Assembly (NCBI GenBank): GCA_013152215.1
Contig: JAADGT010000249.1
Span: forward strand, 1-7,507
Length of the DNA stretch: 7,507 nucleotides
Origin: Deltaproteobacteria bacterium
GTDB taxonomy: Bacteria; Desulfobacterota; Deferrisomatia; Deferrisomatales; Deferrisomataceae
Direction: 5' to 3'
A model generated the notes under the pieces. The model ran no database searches, had not been told where the DNA came from, and saw only the letters and a program-made list of their open reading frames with translations. The position numbers and the translations under genes were made by a program. Shown piece by piece: positions 1-6,640 of this stretch (its first letter is position 1; every line of letters begins with the position of its first letter).

Positions 1-313
1 TCTCGTCCGACATGGGGTGGTGGTCGTAGATGTGGACCTCGAGGCCGGGCCGTCCCAGAAGCTCGCCGAACCGGCCGATCCGGTCCGGGTGGGACACGTC
101 CACCAGCACGAGCCGGTCCACCGCGTTCAGGTCCACGGACCGGGCCCGGCGCACATCCACCGCGTACAGGGCGCTCTCCACCAGGAACTGGCGGAGGCTC
201 CGCTCCTGGCTGCCCGGGAACGCCACGACCGCCTCGGGGTAGAGCTTCTTTGCGGCCACCATGGAGCCCAGGCTGTCGAAGTCGGAGTTGATATGGGTGG
301 TGATCAGGTCCAC
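1..313 (-). CDS. DHH-family phosphoesterase domain, probable N-terminus of an A-adding tRNA nucleotidyltransferase (partial)
   Basis: The first 104 residues of a protein that runs off the left edge. The opening reads VDLITTHINSDFDSLGSMVA, which is DHH motif I (H7, D11, D13 as likely metal ligands). LVLVDV around D72 is motif II, and YDHHP gives the signature DHH at 97-99. DHH proteins are Mn2+/Mg2+-dependent phosphoesterases. Starting directly at this motif, with 'AAKKLYP' and 'FPGSQERSLR' following, resembles the large DHH-CBS-nucleotidyltransferase proteins of Geobacter relatives and Aquifex, where separate enzymes add CC and A to tRNA 3' ends. That assignment is from memory of the family; a stand-alone NrnA-like oligoribonuclease or a CBS/DHH pyrophosphatase is also possible because the C-terminal domains are not visible. 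The GTG at 313 is the first start codon in a frame open back to a TGA at 371-373; GGAGA lies 8 bases upstream. About 390 bases separate it from xerD, so it probably has its own promoter, which I could not identify. Confidence 0.85.
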   Translation of the reverse strand, partial: MDLITTHINSDFDSLGSMVAAKKLYPEAVVAFPGSQERSLRQFLVESALYAVDVRRARSVDLNAVDRLVLVDVSHPDRIGRFGELLGRPGLEVHIYDHHPMSDE

Positions 314-321
314 GTCGGGGG

Positions 322-326
322 TCTCC
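322..326 (-). promoter_or_regulatory. Ribosome binding site of the DHH gene
   Basis: GGAGA on the minus strand, 8 bases before the GTG at 313. No other ATG, GTG or TTG occurs upstream in this frame before the in-frame stop at 371-373, so this site fixes the start. Confidence 0.6.
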
Positions 327-337
327 GCTGACTTCGG

Positions 338-369
338 CTGGGAGGCTGGGAAGCTAGGAGGCTGGGAGG
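338..369 (+). repeat. Octamer tandem array, 4 units, consensus CTRGGARG
   Basis: Four consecutive 8-base units start at 338, 346, 354 and 362; units 1 and 4 are CTGGGAGG and the middle two differ by one base each. The fifth position in register (370) breaks the pattern. The array sits 25 bases upstream of the GTG start of the DHH gene, in its untranslated leader. It shares period and CTRGG core with the longer array at 6664-6719. Function unknown. Confidence 0.75.
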
Positions 370-378
370 CTCAAAAGC

Positions 379-409
379 ATTTTCGGGCCTTCGGTCTTCG
401 GTCGAAAAT
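379..409. repeat. Inverted repeat ATTTTCG/CGAAAAT enclosing a GRCCGAA-type heptamer array
   Basis: A perfect 7-base inverted repeat (379-385 with 403-409) encloses 17 bases. Read on the minus strand, 403-383 is three heptamers: GACCGAA twice, then GGCCCGA. The ten bases GGGCCTTCGG (385-394, + strand) recur at 6650-6659. No T-tract follows on either strand, so this is not a standard intrinsic terminator. It could be a leader hairpin of the DHH gene or part of a dispersed repeat element together with the adjacent octamers. Confidence 0.5.
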
Positions 410-671
410 CCATGACTCGCGGGGGCGGCCTGCGGCTCCCTGATCGGGGGCAAGGGGCCTGGTGGAGCGCCGCGTGCGGCTCCTTAGCTCGCCGCGCAGC
501 GCCTCCAACGCCCGCACCGTGAAATCGTTCGTGCCCCACCGGGCCGCCATGAAACCACCGTCGGTGCCCTGTGCCTGCGCGGCGAATCTCAATGCCCGGC
601 TTCGCGCGCGGCCGGAGGCAGGTCCCTTGCCCCACCCTCCAAGGAAACGAGCCTATTTTGTCGCCGGGCTA
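410..671. other. Intergenic stretch without a convincing gene
   Basis: Between the operon terminator and the repeat-bearing leader of the DHH gene. A minus-strand frame from a TTG at 592 to the TGA at 371 (73 codons) is GC-rich at third positions for its first 40 or so codons (around FMAARWGTNDFTV, ALEALRGELRSR). It then becomes arginine-rich and ends inside the repeat region. It has no good ribosome binding site and no family I recognise. It may be a decayed gene fragment or chance. A 9-base direct repeat, TGCGGCTCC, occurs at 431-439 and 475-483. I could not find a sigma-70 or sigma-54 promoter. Confidence 0.4.
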
Positions 672-696
672 GTAAAATCCCCCCAACCCTGGGGGG
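672..696 (-). terminator. Rho-independent terminator after xerD
   Basis: On the minus strand CCCCCC (696-691), loop AGGGTT and GGGGGG (684-679) form a perfect 6-base-pair GC stem followed by ATTTTACT. It begins 6 bases after the xerD stop codon (703-705) and ends the five-gene operon. The T-run is only four long but the stem is very strong. Confidence 0.8.
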
Positions 697-702
697 CCCT
701 GT

Positions 703-1614
703 CTATCTTCGGCTCCGGGGGTGGTGCCGGCGCACCAGCTCGGCCAGACGGCGGCGGGTGACGTGGGTGTACACCTGGGTGGTGGCGAGGTCGGCGTGAC
801 CGAGCATCATCTGCACGCTCCGCAGATCCGCGCCCCCTTCCAGCAGGTGGGTGGCGAACGAGTGGCGCAGGGTGTGAGGGCTGGTGCTCGGGGGGACCCC
901 CGCCTCCAGGCACCGCTTCTTGACCAGGTTCCACACCGACTGGCGGGACATGCGTCTTCCCAGCCGGCTCACGAACACGGCGTCGCACCGCTTCCGCCCC
1001 CTGAGCAGCCGCGGCCGCGCACGGTCCAGGTACGCTCCCAGGGCCTCGGCCGCCCGCTCCCCCAACGGCACCACCCGTTCCTTGCTCCCCTTGCCCACCA
1101 CCCGCACGTAGCCCATGGACAGGTCGACGAACCCCAGGGTCAGATCGCACAGCTCGGAGACCCGTAGGCCCGACCCGTACAGGAGCTCGAGGATCGCCCG
1201 ATCGCGCAGGGCCAGCGGGTCCTCCCCCCGGGGGCCCTCCACCAGGGCTGCTGCGTCTTGGGGGGACAGGGCGTGGGGCAGGGTCCTCCAGGCCTTGGGC
1301 GAGGCGAGGCGGGCGGTGGGATCCCGGAGCACCGCCCCCTCCCGGCTCAGGAACCGAAAGAACCCCCGCAGGGCCGAGACCCTGCGGGCCAGGGTGCGAC
1401 CCGACACGCCCCGACGCTTCTCGGCCCGCAGAAAGGCGACCACGTCCGTGCCGGCCGCCCCCGTGAGGTCCTGCCCCCGGGCTTCCAAAAAGGTCTGAAA
1501 CCGTCCCAGGTCCCGGGCGTAGGCCTCCACCGTGCGGGGGCTCAGCCCCCTCTCCACCGCCAGGTGGTCCAGGAACGCATCGAGCCACGGCGCGGGGCCG
1601 GTCCGAGCGGCCAA
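703..1614 (-). CDS. xerD: Tyrosine site-specific recombinase XerD
   Basis: A 303-residue tyrosine recombinase, close to the usual 298 residues. XerD acts with XerC at dif sites to resolve chromosome dimers. All catalytic residues are visible: R151 in GLRVSEL, K175 in GKGSKER, H247 and R250 in HTLRH, H273 in LGHADL, and the nucleophile Y282 in QVYTHV. Each is offset by exactly three from E. coli XerD as I remember it. The N-terminal SAM-like DNA-binding half covers about residues 8-95. 'DPTARLASPK' and the end 'LVRRHHPRSRR' favour XerD over XerC. The start is chosen as TTG at 1614: the frame stays open far upstream through the preceding gene, but GGAGG lies 5 bases before this TTG and the resulting length fits. 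It begins 14 bases after the receiver-kinase stop, so it is the last gene of the sensory operon, an unexpected partner for it. No dif site was seen in the window. Confidence 0.93.
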   Translation of the reverse strand: MAARTGPAPWLDAFLDHLAVERGLSPRTVEAYARDLGRFQTFLEARGQDLTGAAGTDVVAFLRAEKRRGVSGRTLARRVSALRGFFRFLSREGAVLRDPTARLASPKAWRTLPHALSPQDAAALVEGPRGEDPLALRDRAILELLYGSGLRVSELCDLTLGFVDLSMGYVRVVGKGSKERVVPLGERAAEALGAYLDRARPRLLRGRKRCDAVFVSRLGRRMSRQSVWNLVKKRCLEAGVPPSTSPHTLRHSFATHLLEGGADLRSVQMMLGHADLATTQVYTHVTRRRLAELVRRHHPRSRR

Positions 1615-1617
1615 GGC

Positions 1618-1626
1618 CCCCTCCCC
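1618..1626 (-). promoter_or_regulatory. Ribosome binding site that decides the xerD TTG start
   Basis: GGGGAGGGG on the minus strand, with GGAGG 5 bases before the TTG at 1614. It lies in the 14-base gap after the receiver-kinase stop and supports the TTG over more upstream in-frame codons inside the preceding gene. Confidence 0.7.
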
Positions 1627-1628
1627 GC

Positions 1629-2699
1629 TCAGGCCCCAGCCGGGTGGCGGCAGGGCAGCACCAGGTGGACCGCGGTGCCCTTGCCCACCCGGCTCTCGAT
1701 CTCCACGGCTCCCCCGTGGCGGGACACGATCCGATGCACCATGGTGAGCCCCATGCCGGCACCCGAGGTCTTGGTGGTGTAGAACGGGTCGAACACGTTG
1801 GCCACCTGGTCCCGGGGAATGCCCCGGCCGGTGTCGCGCACCGTGACCCGCACCTTGTCGCCCAGGTCCGCGGTCTCCACCGTGATGGTGCCGCCCGCCT
1901 CGGTGGCCTCGATCGCATTCTCGATCAGGTTGGCCAGGGCGAGCCGCAGGTTGGGGGGATCCGCCTCCACGGCCGGCACCGGCTCGAAGGCGCGCACCAG
2001 CTCCAGCCCCGCCTCCCGCGCTTCGGGCTCGGCCTCCCGCAGCACCTCTTCGGCGAGGGTCCGGAGATCCACCTCCTGGTAGGGGGAGATCATCAGGGTC
2101 TTGAACCGGACGATGTCCTCCACCATGGACTCGAGCCGGTGGACCTCGTGGAGGATCCGCTCCGCGTAGTCCCGCAGGGGGCTGTCCTCGGGGAGCTTGT
2201 CGCGGATGCGGCGTGCAAACCCCCCGATGGCCACCATGGGGTTGCGCACCTCGTGGGCCACCCCCTCGGCCATCTGGCCCAGGGCGTCCAACCGCTCCTC
2301 GGTAAACCGCCGCTCCTCGGTGAACCGCCGCTGGAGCAGGCTCTTCACCCGGGCCATCAGCTCCTGGGGGTTGAACGGCTTGGTGATGTAGTCGTCGGCC
2401 CCGATGTCCAGCCCCCGAATCTTGTCGGGCACCTCCCGCTTGGCCGTGAGCATGAGCACGGGGATCATCCGGGTGGCCTCGGTCCGTTTGAGCCGCTCGC
2501 ACACGGCATAGCCGTCGAGCTTGGGCATCATCACGTCGAGGATCACCAGGTCGGGGTCCTCAGCGGCCACCTTCTCCAGGGCCTCCTCGCCGTCGTAGGC
2601 CTCGCAGGTTCGATACCCCGCCGCCCGCAGGCGCTTCACGAGGAGCTCGACATTGTCGATGTTGTCGTCCACCACCAGGATCTTCGGTGCCGTGGTCAC
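1629..2699 (-). CDS. Receiver domain-histidine kinase (soluble response-regulator/kinase fusion)
   Basis: A 356-residue cytoplasmic protein without membrane segments. Residues 5-122 form a CheY-like receiver: acidic pair D11/D12, phospho-acceptor D55 in LVILDVMMP, T85 and K107 in TKPF. A short helical linker (123-140) leads to a dimerisation/phosphoacceptor domain with H149 in AHEVRNP. The ATPase domain has an N-box around N257-N261, G1 DTGRGIP (289-295), F-box FDPFYTTK and G2 GAGMGL (313-318). AHEVRNP and the short ATP lid resemble NtrB/PAS-type kinases (HisKA). An N-terminal receiver suggests the kinase is switched by phosphorylation from another kinase, most simply the symporter-kinase encoded upstream. 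The GTG start overlaps the stop of the preceding regulator gene (GTGA, 4 bases) with GAGGGAG 6 bases before it. A longer in-frame start at 2819 would lie inside the previous gene and adds a proline/glycine-rich tail, so I reject it. The linker carries an exact 6-residue duplication. Confidence 0.92.
   Translation of the reverse strand: MTTAPKILVVDDNIDNVELLVKRLRAAGYRTCEAYDGEEALEKVAAEDPDLVILDVMMPKLDGYAVCERLKRTEATRMIPVLMLTAKREVPDKIRGLDIGADDYITKPFNPQELMARVKSLLQRRFTEERRFTEERLDALGQMAEGVAHEVRNPMVAIGGFARRIRDKLPEDSPLRDYAERILHEVHRLESMVEDIVRFKTLMISPYQEVDLRTLAEEVLREAEPEAREAGLELVRAFEPVPAVEADPPNLRLALANLIENAIEATEAGGTITVETADLGDKVRVTVRDTGRGIPRDQVANVFDPFYTTKTSGAGMGLTMVHRIVSRHGGAVEIESRVGKGTAVHLVLPCRHPAGA
2293..2328 (-). 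repeat. 18-base tandem duplication in the kinase linker
   Basis: Units 2293-2310 and 2311-2328 are identical except for one base. They encode RFTEER twice in a row (residues 125-136), in the helix joining the receiver to the phosphoacceptor domain. The mismatch (GTA versus GTG in the + strand) is synonymous. Confidence 0.9.
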
Positions 2700-3112
2700 G
2701 GTGGGCTCCCTCGAGAGGTTGGGGGCCGGGGGTCCTCGCCCCGTCCCTGCCGGAGGAACCGGGCCACGTGGTCCGGCAGGGCCCGCACGTCCACCGGCTT
2801 GGGGATGTACCCGTCGCACCCGGCCTCCAGGGCCCGCTCCCGATCCCCCACCATGGCGTAGGCCGTGATCGCCACCACCGGAACCCCCCCCATGCGGGGA
2901 TCGGCCTTGAGCCGACGGGTCGCCTCCAGGCCGTCCATGCCGCTCAGGTTGATGTCCATCAGCACCAGGTCCGGCCGCTCCCGGGCCGCCAGATCGAGGG
3001 CCTCCTCGCCGGACGCCGCCTCGGTCACCCGGTACCCGTGCCGGGCCAAGACCTTCACCAGAAGCTCCCGGTTGTCCACATTGTCTTCCACCACCAGGAT
3101 CCGCGGCGTCAC
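2696..3112 (-). CDS. Single-domain response regulator (CheY/DivK-like receiver)
   Basis: A 138-residue protein consisting of one receiver domain: acidic pair E9/D10, phospho-acceptor D53 in LVLMDINL, T83 in AITAYA and K105 in PKPV. 'MDINLSGMDGLEATRRLK' and 'ITAYAMVGDRERALEAGCDGYIPKPVD' are typical of DivK-like receivers. There is no output domain; about 20 proline/arginine-rich residues follow the receiver. It is likely a phosphate carrier or allosteric partner between the two kinases encoded on either side. Over the first 67 or so positions it matches the neighbouring receiver-kinase at about half of the residues, suggesting local duplication. The start is GTG at 3112, one base after the stop of the upstream kinase, with AGGAAGG 6 bases before it. 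An ATG at 3117 overlapping that stop is out of frame and closes after two codons, and an upstream start at 3205 would add an arginine-rich tail inside the previous gene. Confidence 0.93.
   Translation of the reverse strand: MTPRILVVEDNVDNRELLVKVLARHGYRVTEAASGEEALDLAARERPDLVLMDINLSGMDGLEATRRLKADPRMGGVPVVAITAYAMVGDRERALEAGCDGYIPKPVDVRALPDHVARFLRQGRGEDPRPPTSRGSPP
2706..2712 (-). promoter_or_regulatory. Ribosome binding site of the receiver-kinase gene
   Basis: GAGGGAG on the minus strand, 6 bases before the GTG at 2699. It lies within the 3' end of the response-regulator gene, as expected for translational coupling. Confidence 0.65.
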
Positions 3113-3113
3113 C

Positions 3114-6100
3114 TCATGCCTTCCTTTCCGGGCCCTGTCGGGGCAGCCACACCGTGAACCGGCTGCCCTCTCCCACCCGGCTCGTGACCGTGATCTCCCC
3201 CCCATGGAGTTCCATCAACCGCCTGGCGATGCTCAGCCCCAGCCCGGTGCCGCTGTAGGCCCGGGTGGTGGAGCCGTCGAGCTGCTTGAACGCCTCGAAG
3301 ATGACCCCCAGGCTGTCCTCGGGGATGCCGATGCCGGTGTCCTCCACCTCCACGGCCACCCCGGGCCGGCCTCGGTCGTCGGGCCGCACCCGGACGACCA
3401 CTCCCCCCCGGTCCGTGAACTTGATAGCATTGTTCACAAGGTTGTTCAACACTTCCCGCACCTTGTTGGGATCGGCGCGCACCCGCAGGTCCCCCTCCTC
3501 CGCCTCCACCGTCAGGGACAGGCCCTTGGCCTCGGCCATGGTCCAGAGGTCTCCGGCCACCTCGTCCGCCAGGGCCTTGAGGTCGAACTCGTGGAGGTCC
3601 AGCTCCATGCGGCCGGCCTCGATCTTGGATAGGTCGAGGATGTCGTTGATCAGCTTCAGCAGGTGGGTGGCGTTCTTCTCCACCCGCTCCAGGCTCTGCC
3701 GCTGCTCCGGCGTCAGGGGGCCGTCCACGCCGTCGAGCACGAGCTGGGTGTAGCCCAGGATCGAGTTCATGGGGGTGCGCAGCTCGTGGCTCATGTTCGC
3801 GAGGAACTCGCTCTTGAGCCGGTCGAGCTCCTGGAGGTTTCGGTTCGCCTCCTCCAGCTCCCGGGTCCGCTCCCGGACCTTCTGCTCCAGGGTCCGGTTG
3901 AGCTCTCGGATCTCCCGGTACAGCCGGGCGTTGGCCAGGGCCAGGGCCAGCTCGGTGGCCAGGGCCTCGAACGCCTCCACGAACTTGTCGGAGAAGTACC
4001 CCTTGCGCTGACTGCTGCCGGCCACCAGGATGCCCAGGACCTGGTTCTCGTGCACGATGGGGGTGGCGATCAGGGAGAGCAGCCCCGGGTTCTCCAGCAC
4101 CTCCAGGGGCACCGGCCGGGGGCTCAGGCCGGCGTCCGACAGGAACACCGTCCGCCGATCGGCCATGGCCTGAACCACGTAGGAGGGGCGCACCGGCCCG
4201 ATGGACACCCCCTCCAGGTAGGCCGGCCGGAACCCGTGGGCCTGCGCGGACTCCAGCCTACCCCCGCGGACCAGGAACACCGCCCGGCAGTCCATGCCGA
4301 ACTCGGCGCCCACCAGGTCGAGCACGGCACGAATCGCCTCGTCCTCGTCCAGGGTGGCGGCCACGCGCTTCGAGGCCTCGAACAGGACGGCCAGCTCCCG
4401 CACCCGCGCCTGCAGCTCCTCCCGGCTCTCCTCCAGGCTCAGGGACACGGCCCCGAACACGTCGAAGATCTCCTCGAGGGTGGTGCCCTTCAGGTCCAGG
4501 TACCGCTGCACCACCCGGCTGGCCGCCACCGGGCCGAGGGCCCCCGCGAGCGTCCGCTCCACATGGGCCTGGAGCTCGAGCATGCGGTCGTCGGACAGAA
4601 CGGCCCGGGGGTCGTACCCGGGGCCGCCCAGGAACTCGGCCAGGCGCTGCCGGGCCTTCTCGGGCCCCAGGAACTTGGCCAGGAGATCCTCGAACTCGCC
4701 CACGGACGGGGCCCGGGCCATCCGAAGGTCCAGCCGGACCCGGGGGGAGGGGCGCATGGCGTCCACGAACTTGGGGATCTGCTCCAGCTCCGCCTGGGAG
4801 GGCCGGGTCAGGAGGCTCACGGCCAGGAACGCCACGGCGTTGAACAGCATCGACCAGAACAACCCGTGGCTCCACAGGTCCAGGCCCTCCAGGCCCAGGA
4901 ACGCGTCGGGCCGCAACAGCCGGATGCCCCCGGGCCCCTCGATGAGCACGGAGACCGGGATCCAGCCCGCCCGGGCCAGGGACGGGGTCAGGAAGAAGTA
5001 CACCCATGACCCGAACCCGGCCAGGAGCCCTGCCGCCGCCCCCCGGGCCGTGGCCTGGCGCCAGTACAGCCCCCCCAGCACGGCCGGGGCCAGCTGGGCC
5101 GCGGCAGCGAACGAGAGCAGCCCGATGTCCACCAGCATGAACCGCTCGCCGAGCAGCCGGTAATAGGCATACCCCAGGAAGATCACTCCCACGATGATGG
5201 CCCGCTTGCAGTGGAGCAGCAGGGGGGCCGGTCGGCGGGGCCAGCCGAGCCGGATCAGCACCGGCACCACCAGGTTGTTCAGAACCATGGTGGAGATGGC
5301 CACCGACGACACCACCACCATGCCCGTGGCCGCGGACAGGCCGCCCAGGAACGCCACCAGGGCCAGGAGGTTGTGGCCGGTGCGCAGGGGAATGCGCAGC
5401 ACGAAGGTGTCGGCCAGGGTGGGGCTCTGGAAGAGCAGGAGCCCGCCGAAGGCGATGGGGGCCACGAACAGGTTGATGAGGAACAGGTACAGGGGGAACA
5501 GCCACATGGCGTGTCGGATGTGCTCCTCGTTGCAGTTCTCCACCACCATCACGTGGAACTGGCGGGGCAGCAGCATCACGGAGCACGCCGACAGGACGAG
5601 AAGGGTGAACCAGGTGGCGTAGGACCGGGCCGGGGCCGCCCCCAGGGTCAGCAGGTGCGCGAAGAACTCGTGCTCGGAGATCCGGGCGAAGATGTCCCGG
5701 AACCCGCCGAACAGCCCCCAGGTGACGAACGCCCCGACCACCAGCAGGGCCACCAGCTTCACCACGCTCTCCAGGGCCACGGCCGCCACCATCCCTTCGT
5801 GCCGCTCCGAAGGGTCGAGACGGCGGGCCCCGAACATCCCCCCGAACACCCCGAGCACCAGGGCCACGGCAAAGGCGGTGTCCTCCAGGAACGACTCGGG
5901 GTGGCCCACCACCCGGAACGGGGCCTCACGGGAGACCTGGGTGAGAATCTCGAAGGTGCTGGAGATCGCCTTGAGCTGGAGGCCGATGTAGGGGGTGTTC
6001 CCCACCAGGATCATCACGGTGACCAGGGCGCCCAACCACCCGCTTTTGCCGTACCGGGAGGCCACCAGGTCGGAGAGGGAGGTGATGTGGTTGTCGCGGG

Positions 6101-6383
6101 CCACCCGGACCCACTTGCGCAGGAGGGTCCACCAGGAGAACGCGATCAGGGTGGGGCCCAGGTACACGGCGAGGAACTGGAGCCCGCTGACGGTGGCCCG
6201 CCCCACGCTGCCGTAAAAGGTCCACGACGTGCAGAACACGGCCGTGGACAGGGCGTACACCAGGGGGTTGGCGATGATGCTCCGGCCCCGGTCCTTCCGG
6301 CGCTCGGCCCAGTAGGCCACGCCGAACAGGAGCAGGAGATAGGCGAAAGCCACGACGGCCACCCACCCCCAGGTGAGGGGCAT
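3114..6383 (-). CDS. CbrA-like sodium/solute symporter-histidine kinase with GAF domain
   Basis: A 1089-residue inner-membrane sensor. Residues 1-527 are an SSS-family symporter module with about 12-13 hydrophobic helices; CbrA hallmarks are YALSTAVFCTSWTFYGSVGR (43-62) and LLPRQFHVMVVEN (271-283). Residues 558-655 match the helical STAC-type connector of symporter-kinases. A GAF domain (664-819) stands where CbrA has a PAS domain. A charged coiled coil (820-858) leads to HisKA with H866 in SHELRTP, then an ATPase domain with N-box N980-N985, G1 DTGIGIP (1015-1021) and G2 GTGLGL (1045-1050). It has no receiver of its own, so phosphate probably passes to the regulator or receiver-kinase encoded next. 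In Pseudomonas, CbrA takes up histidine and drives CbrB; the solute here is unknown and no CbrB-type activator is present. The ATG abuts the stop of the small membrane gene, with GGAGGAGGAG just upstream, so the two are translationally coupled. Confidence 0.95.
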   Translation of the reverse strand: MPLTWGWVAVVAFAYLLLLFGVAYWAERRKDRGRSIIANPLVYALSTAVFCTSWTFYGSVGRATVSGLQFLAVYLGPTLIAFSWWTLLRKWVRVARDNHITSLSDLVASRYGKSGWLGALVTVMILVGNTPYIGLQLKAISSTFEILTQVSREAPFRVVGHPESFLEDTAFAVALVLGVFGGMFGARRLDPSERHEGMVAAVALESVVKLVALLVVGAFVTWGLFGGFRDIFARISEHEFFAHLLTLGAAPARSYATWFTLLVLSACSVMLLPRQFHVMVVENCNEEHIRHAMWLFPLYLFLINLFVAPIAFGGLLLFQSPTLADTFVLRIPLRTGHNLLALVAFLGGLSAATGMVVVSSVAISTMVLNNLVVPVLIRLGWPRRPAPLLLHCKRAIIVGVIFLGYAYYRLLGERFMLVDIGLLSFAAAAQLAPAVLGGLYWRQATARGAAAGLLAGFGSWVYFFLTPSLARAGWIPVSVLIEGPGGIRLLRPDAFLGLEGLDLWSHGLFWSMLFNAVAFLAVSLLTRPSQAELEQIPKFVDAMRPSPRVRLDLRMARAPSVGEFEDLLAKFLGPEKARQRLAEFLGGPGYDPRAVLSDDRMLELQAHVERTLAGALGPVAASRVVQRYLDLKGTTLEEIFDVFGAVSLSLEESREELQARVRELAVLFEASKRVAATLDEDEAIRAVLDLVGAEFGMDCRAVFLVRGGRLESAQAHGFRPAYLEGVSIGPVRPSYVVQAMADRRTVFLSDAGLSPRPVPLEVLENPGLLSLIATPIVHENQVLGILVAGSSQRKGYFSDKFVEAFEALATELALALANARLYREIRELNRTLEQKVRERTRELEEANRNLQELDRLKSEFLANMSHELRTPMNSILGYTQLVLDGVDGPLTPEQRQSLERVEKNATHLLKLINDILDLSKIEAGRMELDLHEFDLKALADEVAGDLWTMAEAKGLSLTVEAEEGDLRVRADPNKVREVLNNLVNNAIKFTDRGGVVVRVRPDDRGRPGVAVEVEDTGIGIPEDSLGVIFEAFKQLDGSTTRAYSGTGLGLSIARRLMELHGGEITVTSRVGEGSRFTVWLPRQGPERKA
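3119..3125 (-). promoter_or_regulatory. Ribosome binding site of the response-regulator gene
   Basis: AGGAAGG on the minus strand, 6 bases before the GTG at 3112. It lies in the last codons of the symporter-kinase gene and decides between the GTG and the nearby out-of-frame ATG. Confidence 0.7.
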
Positions 6384-6620
6384 CTACTTCTCCTCCTCCC
6401 CCGGAGGCTCCACCCGGCGCAGCAGCAGGGCGTAGCCGGCGATGGCGGCGATGCTCACGGCCCACCCCCCCATCAGGTACAGGAACAGGAGCGGCCACCC
6501 CCCCACCGTCACCTCCCGGTCGAAGATGCGCAGGAACGGGAAGTTGATCATGAGGGCGCCGAGCACGAACGCGATCCACCACCACTGCCGCAGGTGGGCC
6601 GCACTCCATCCTCCCTTCAT
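6384..6620 (-). CDS. Small two-helix membrane protein preceding the symporter-kinase
   Basis: A 78-residue protein with two hydrophobic helices (about 13-30 and 42-67) joined by a short loop, LRIFDREVTVGGWP, and a charged tail (RRVEPPGEEEK). The layout, with a first helix ending in FPFL, a loop with GWP at the second helix, and Y63 near the cytoplasmic end, resembles the small subunits (DUF3311/DUF4212-like) encoded directly before SSS symporters. I cannot decide between those families by eye. Its stop codon TAG is immediately followed by the symporter-kinase ATG, which suggests fixed stoichiometry. From memory, Pseudomonas cbrA is also preceded by a small coupled ORF (cbrX), so this may be the equivalent. 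It likely helps fold, insert or regulate the symporter module. ATG start at 6620 with GGGGGAG closely upstream. It is the first gene of the operon. Confidence 0.85.
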   Translation of the reverse strand: MKGGWSAAHLRQWWWIAFVLGALMINFPFLRIFDREVTVGGWPLLFLYLMGGWAVSIAAIAGYALLLRRVEPPGEEEK

Positions 6621-6640
6621 GTCTCCCCCTTTGCGGAGAT

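Noticed and set aside
703..1614. Phage or integron integrase marking a mobile element
   Set aside because: Catalytic spacing, length and termini match housekeeping XerD; no attachment site, tRNA or cargo genes are seen nearby.
653..1918. A 421-codon minus-strand frame overlapping xerD and the receiver-kinase
   Set aside because: Low-complexity Pro/Gly/Arg translation with no motif; the two recognised genes in other frames account for this DNA.
703..2502. A 599-codon frame that would extend XerD by nearly 300 residues
   Set aside because: The extension runs out of frame through the receiver-kinase gene and is Gly/Pro/Arg-rich; the TTG at 1614 with a good ribosome binding site gives a standard XerD length.
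3115..3117. ATG overlapping the symporter-kinase stop as start of the response regulator
   Set aside because: It is out of frame with the receiver domain and reaches a stop after two codons; the GTG at 3112 is in frame and well spaced from AGGAAGG.
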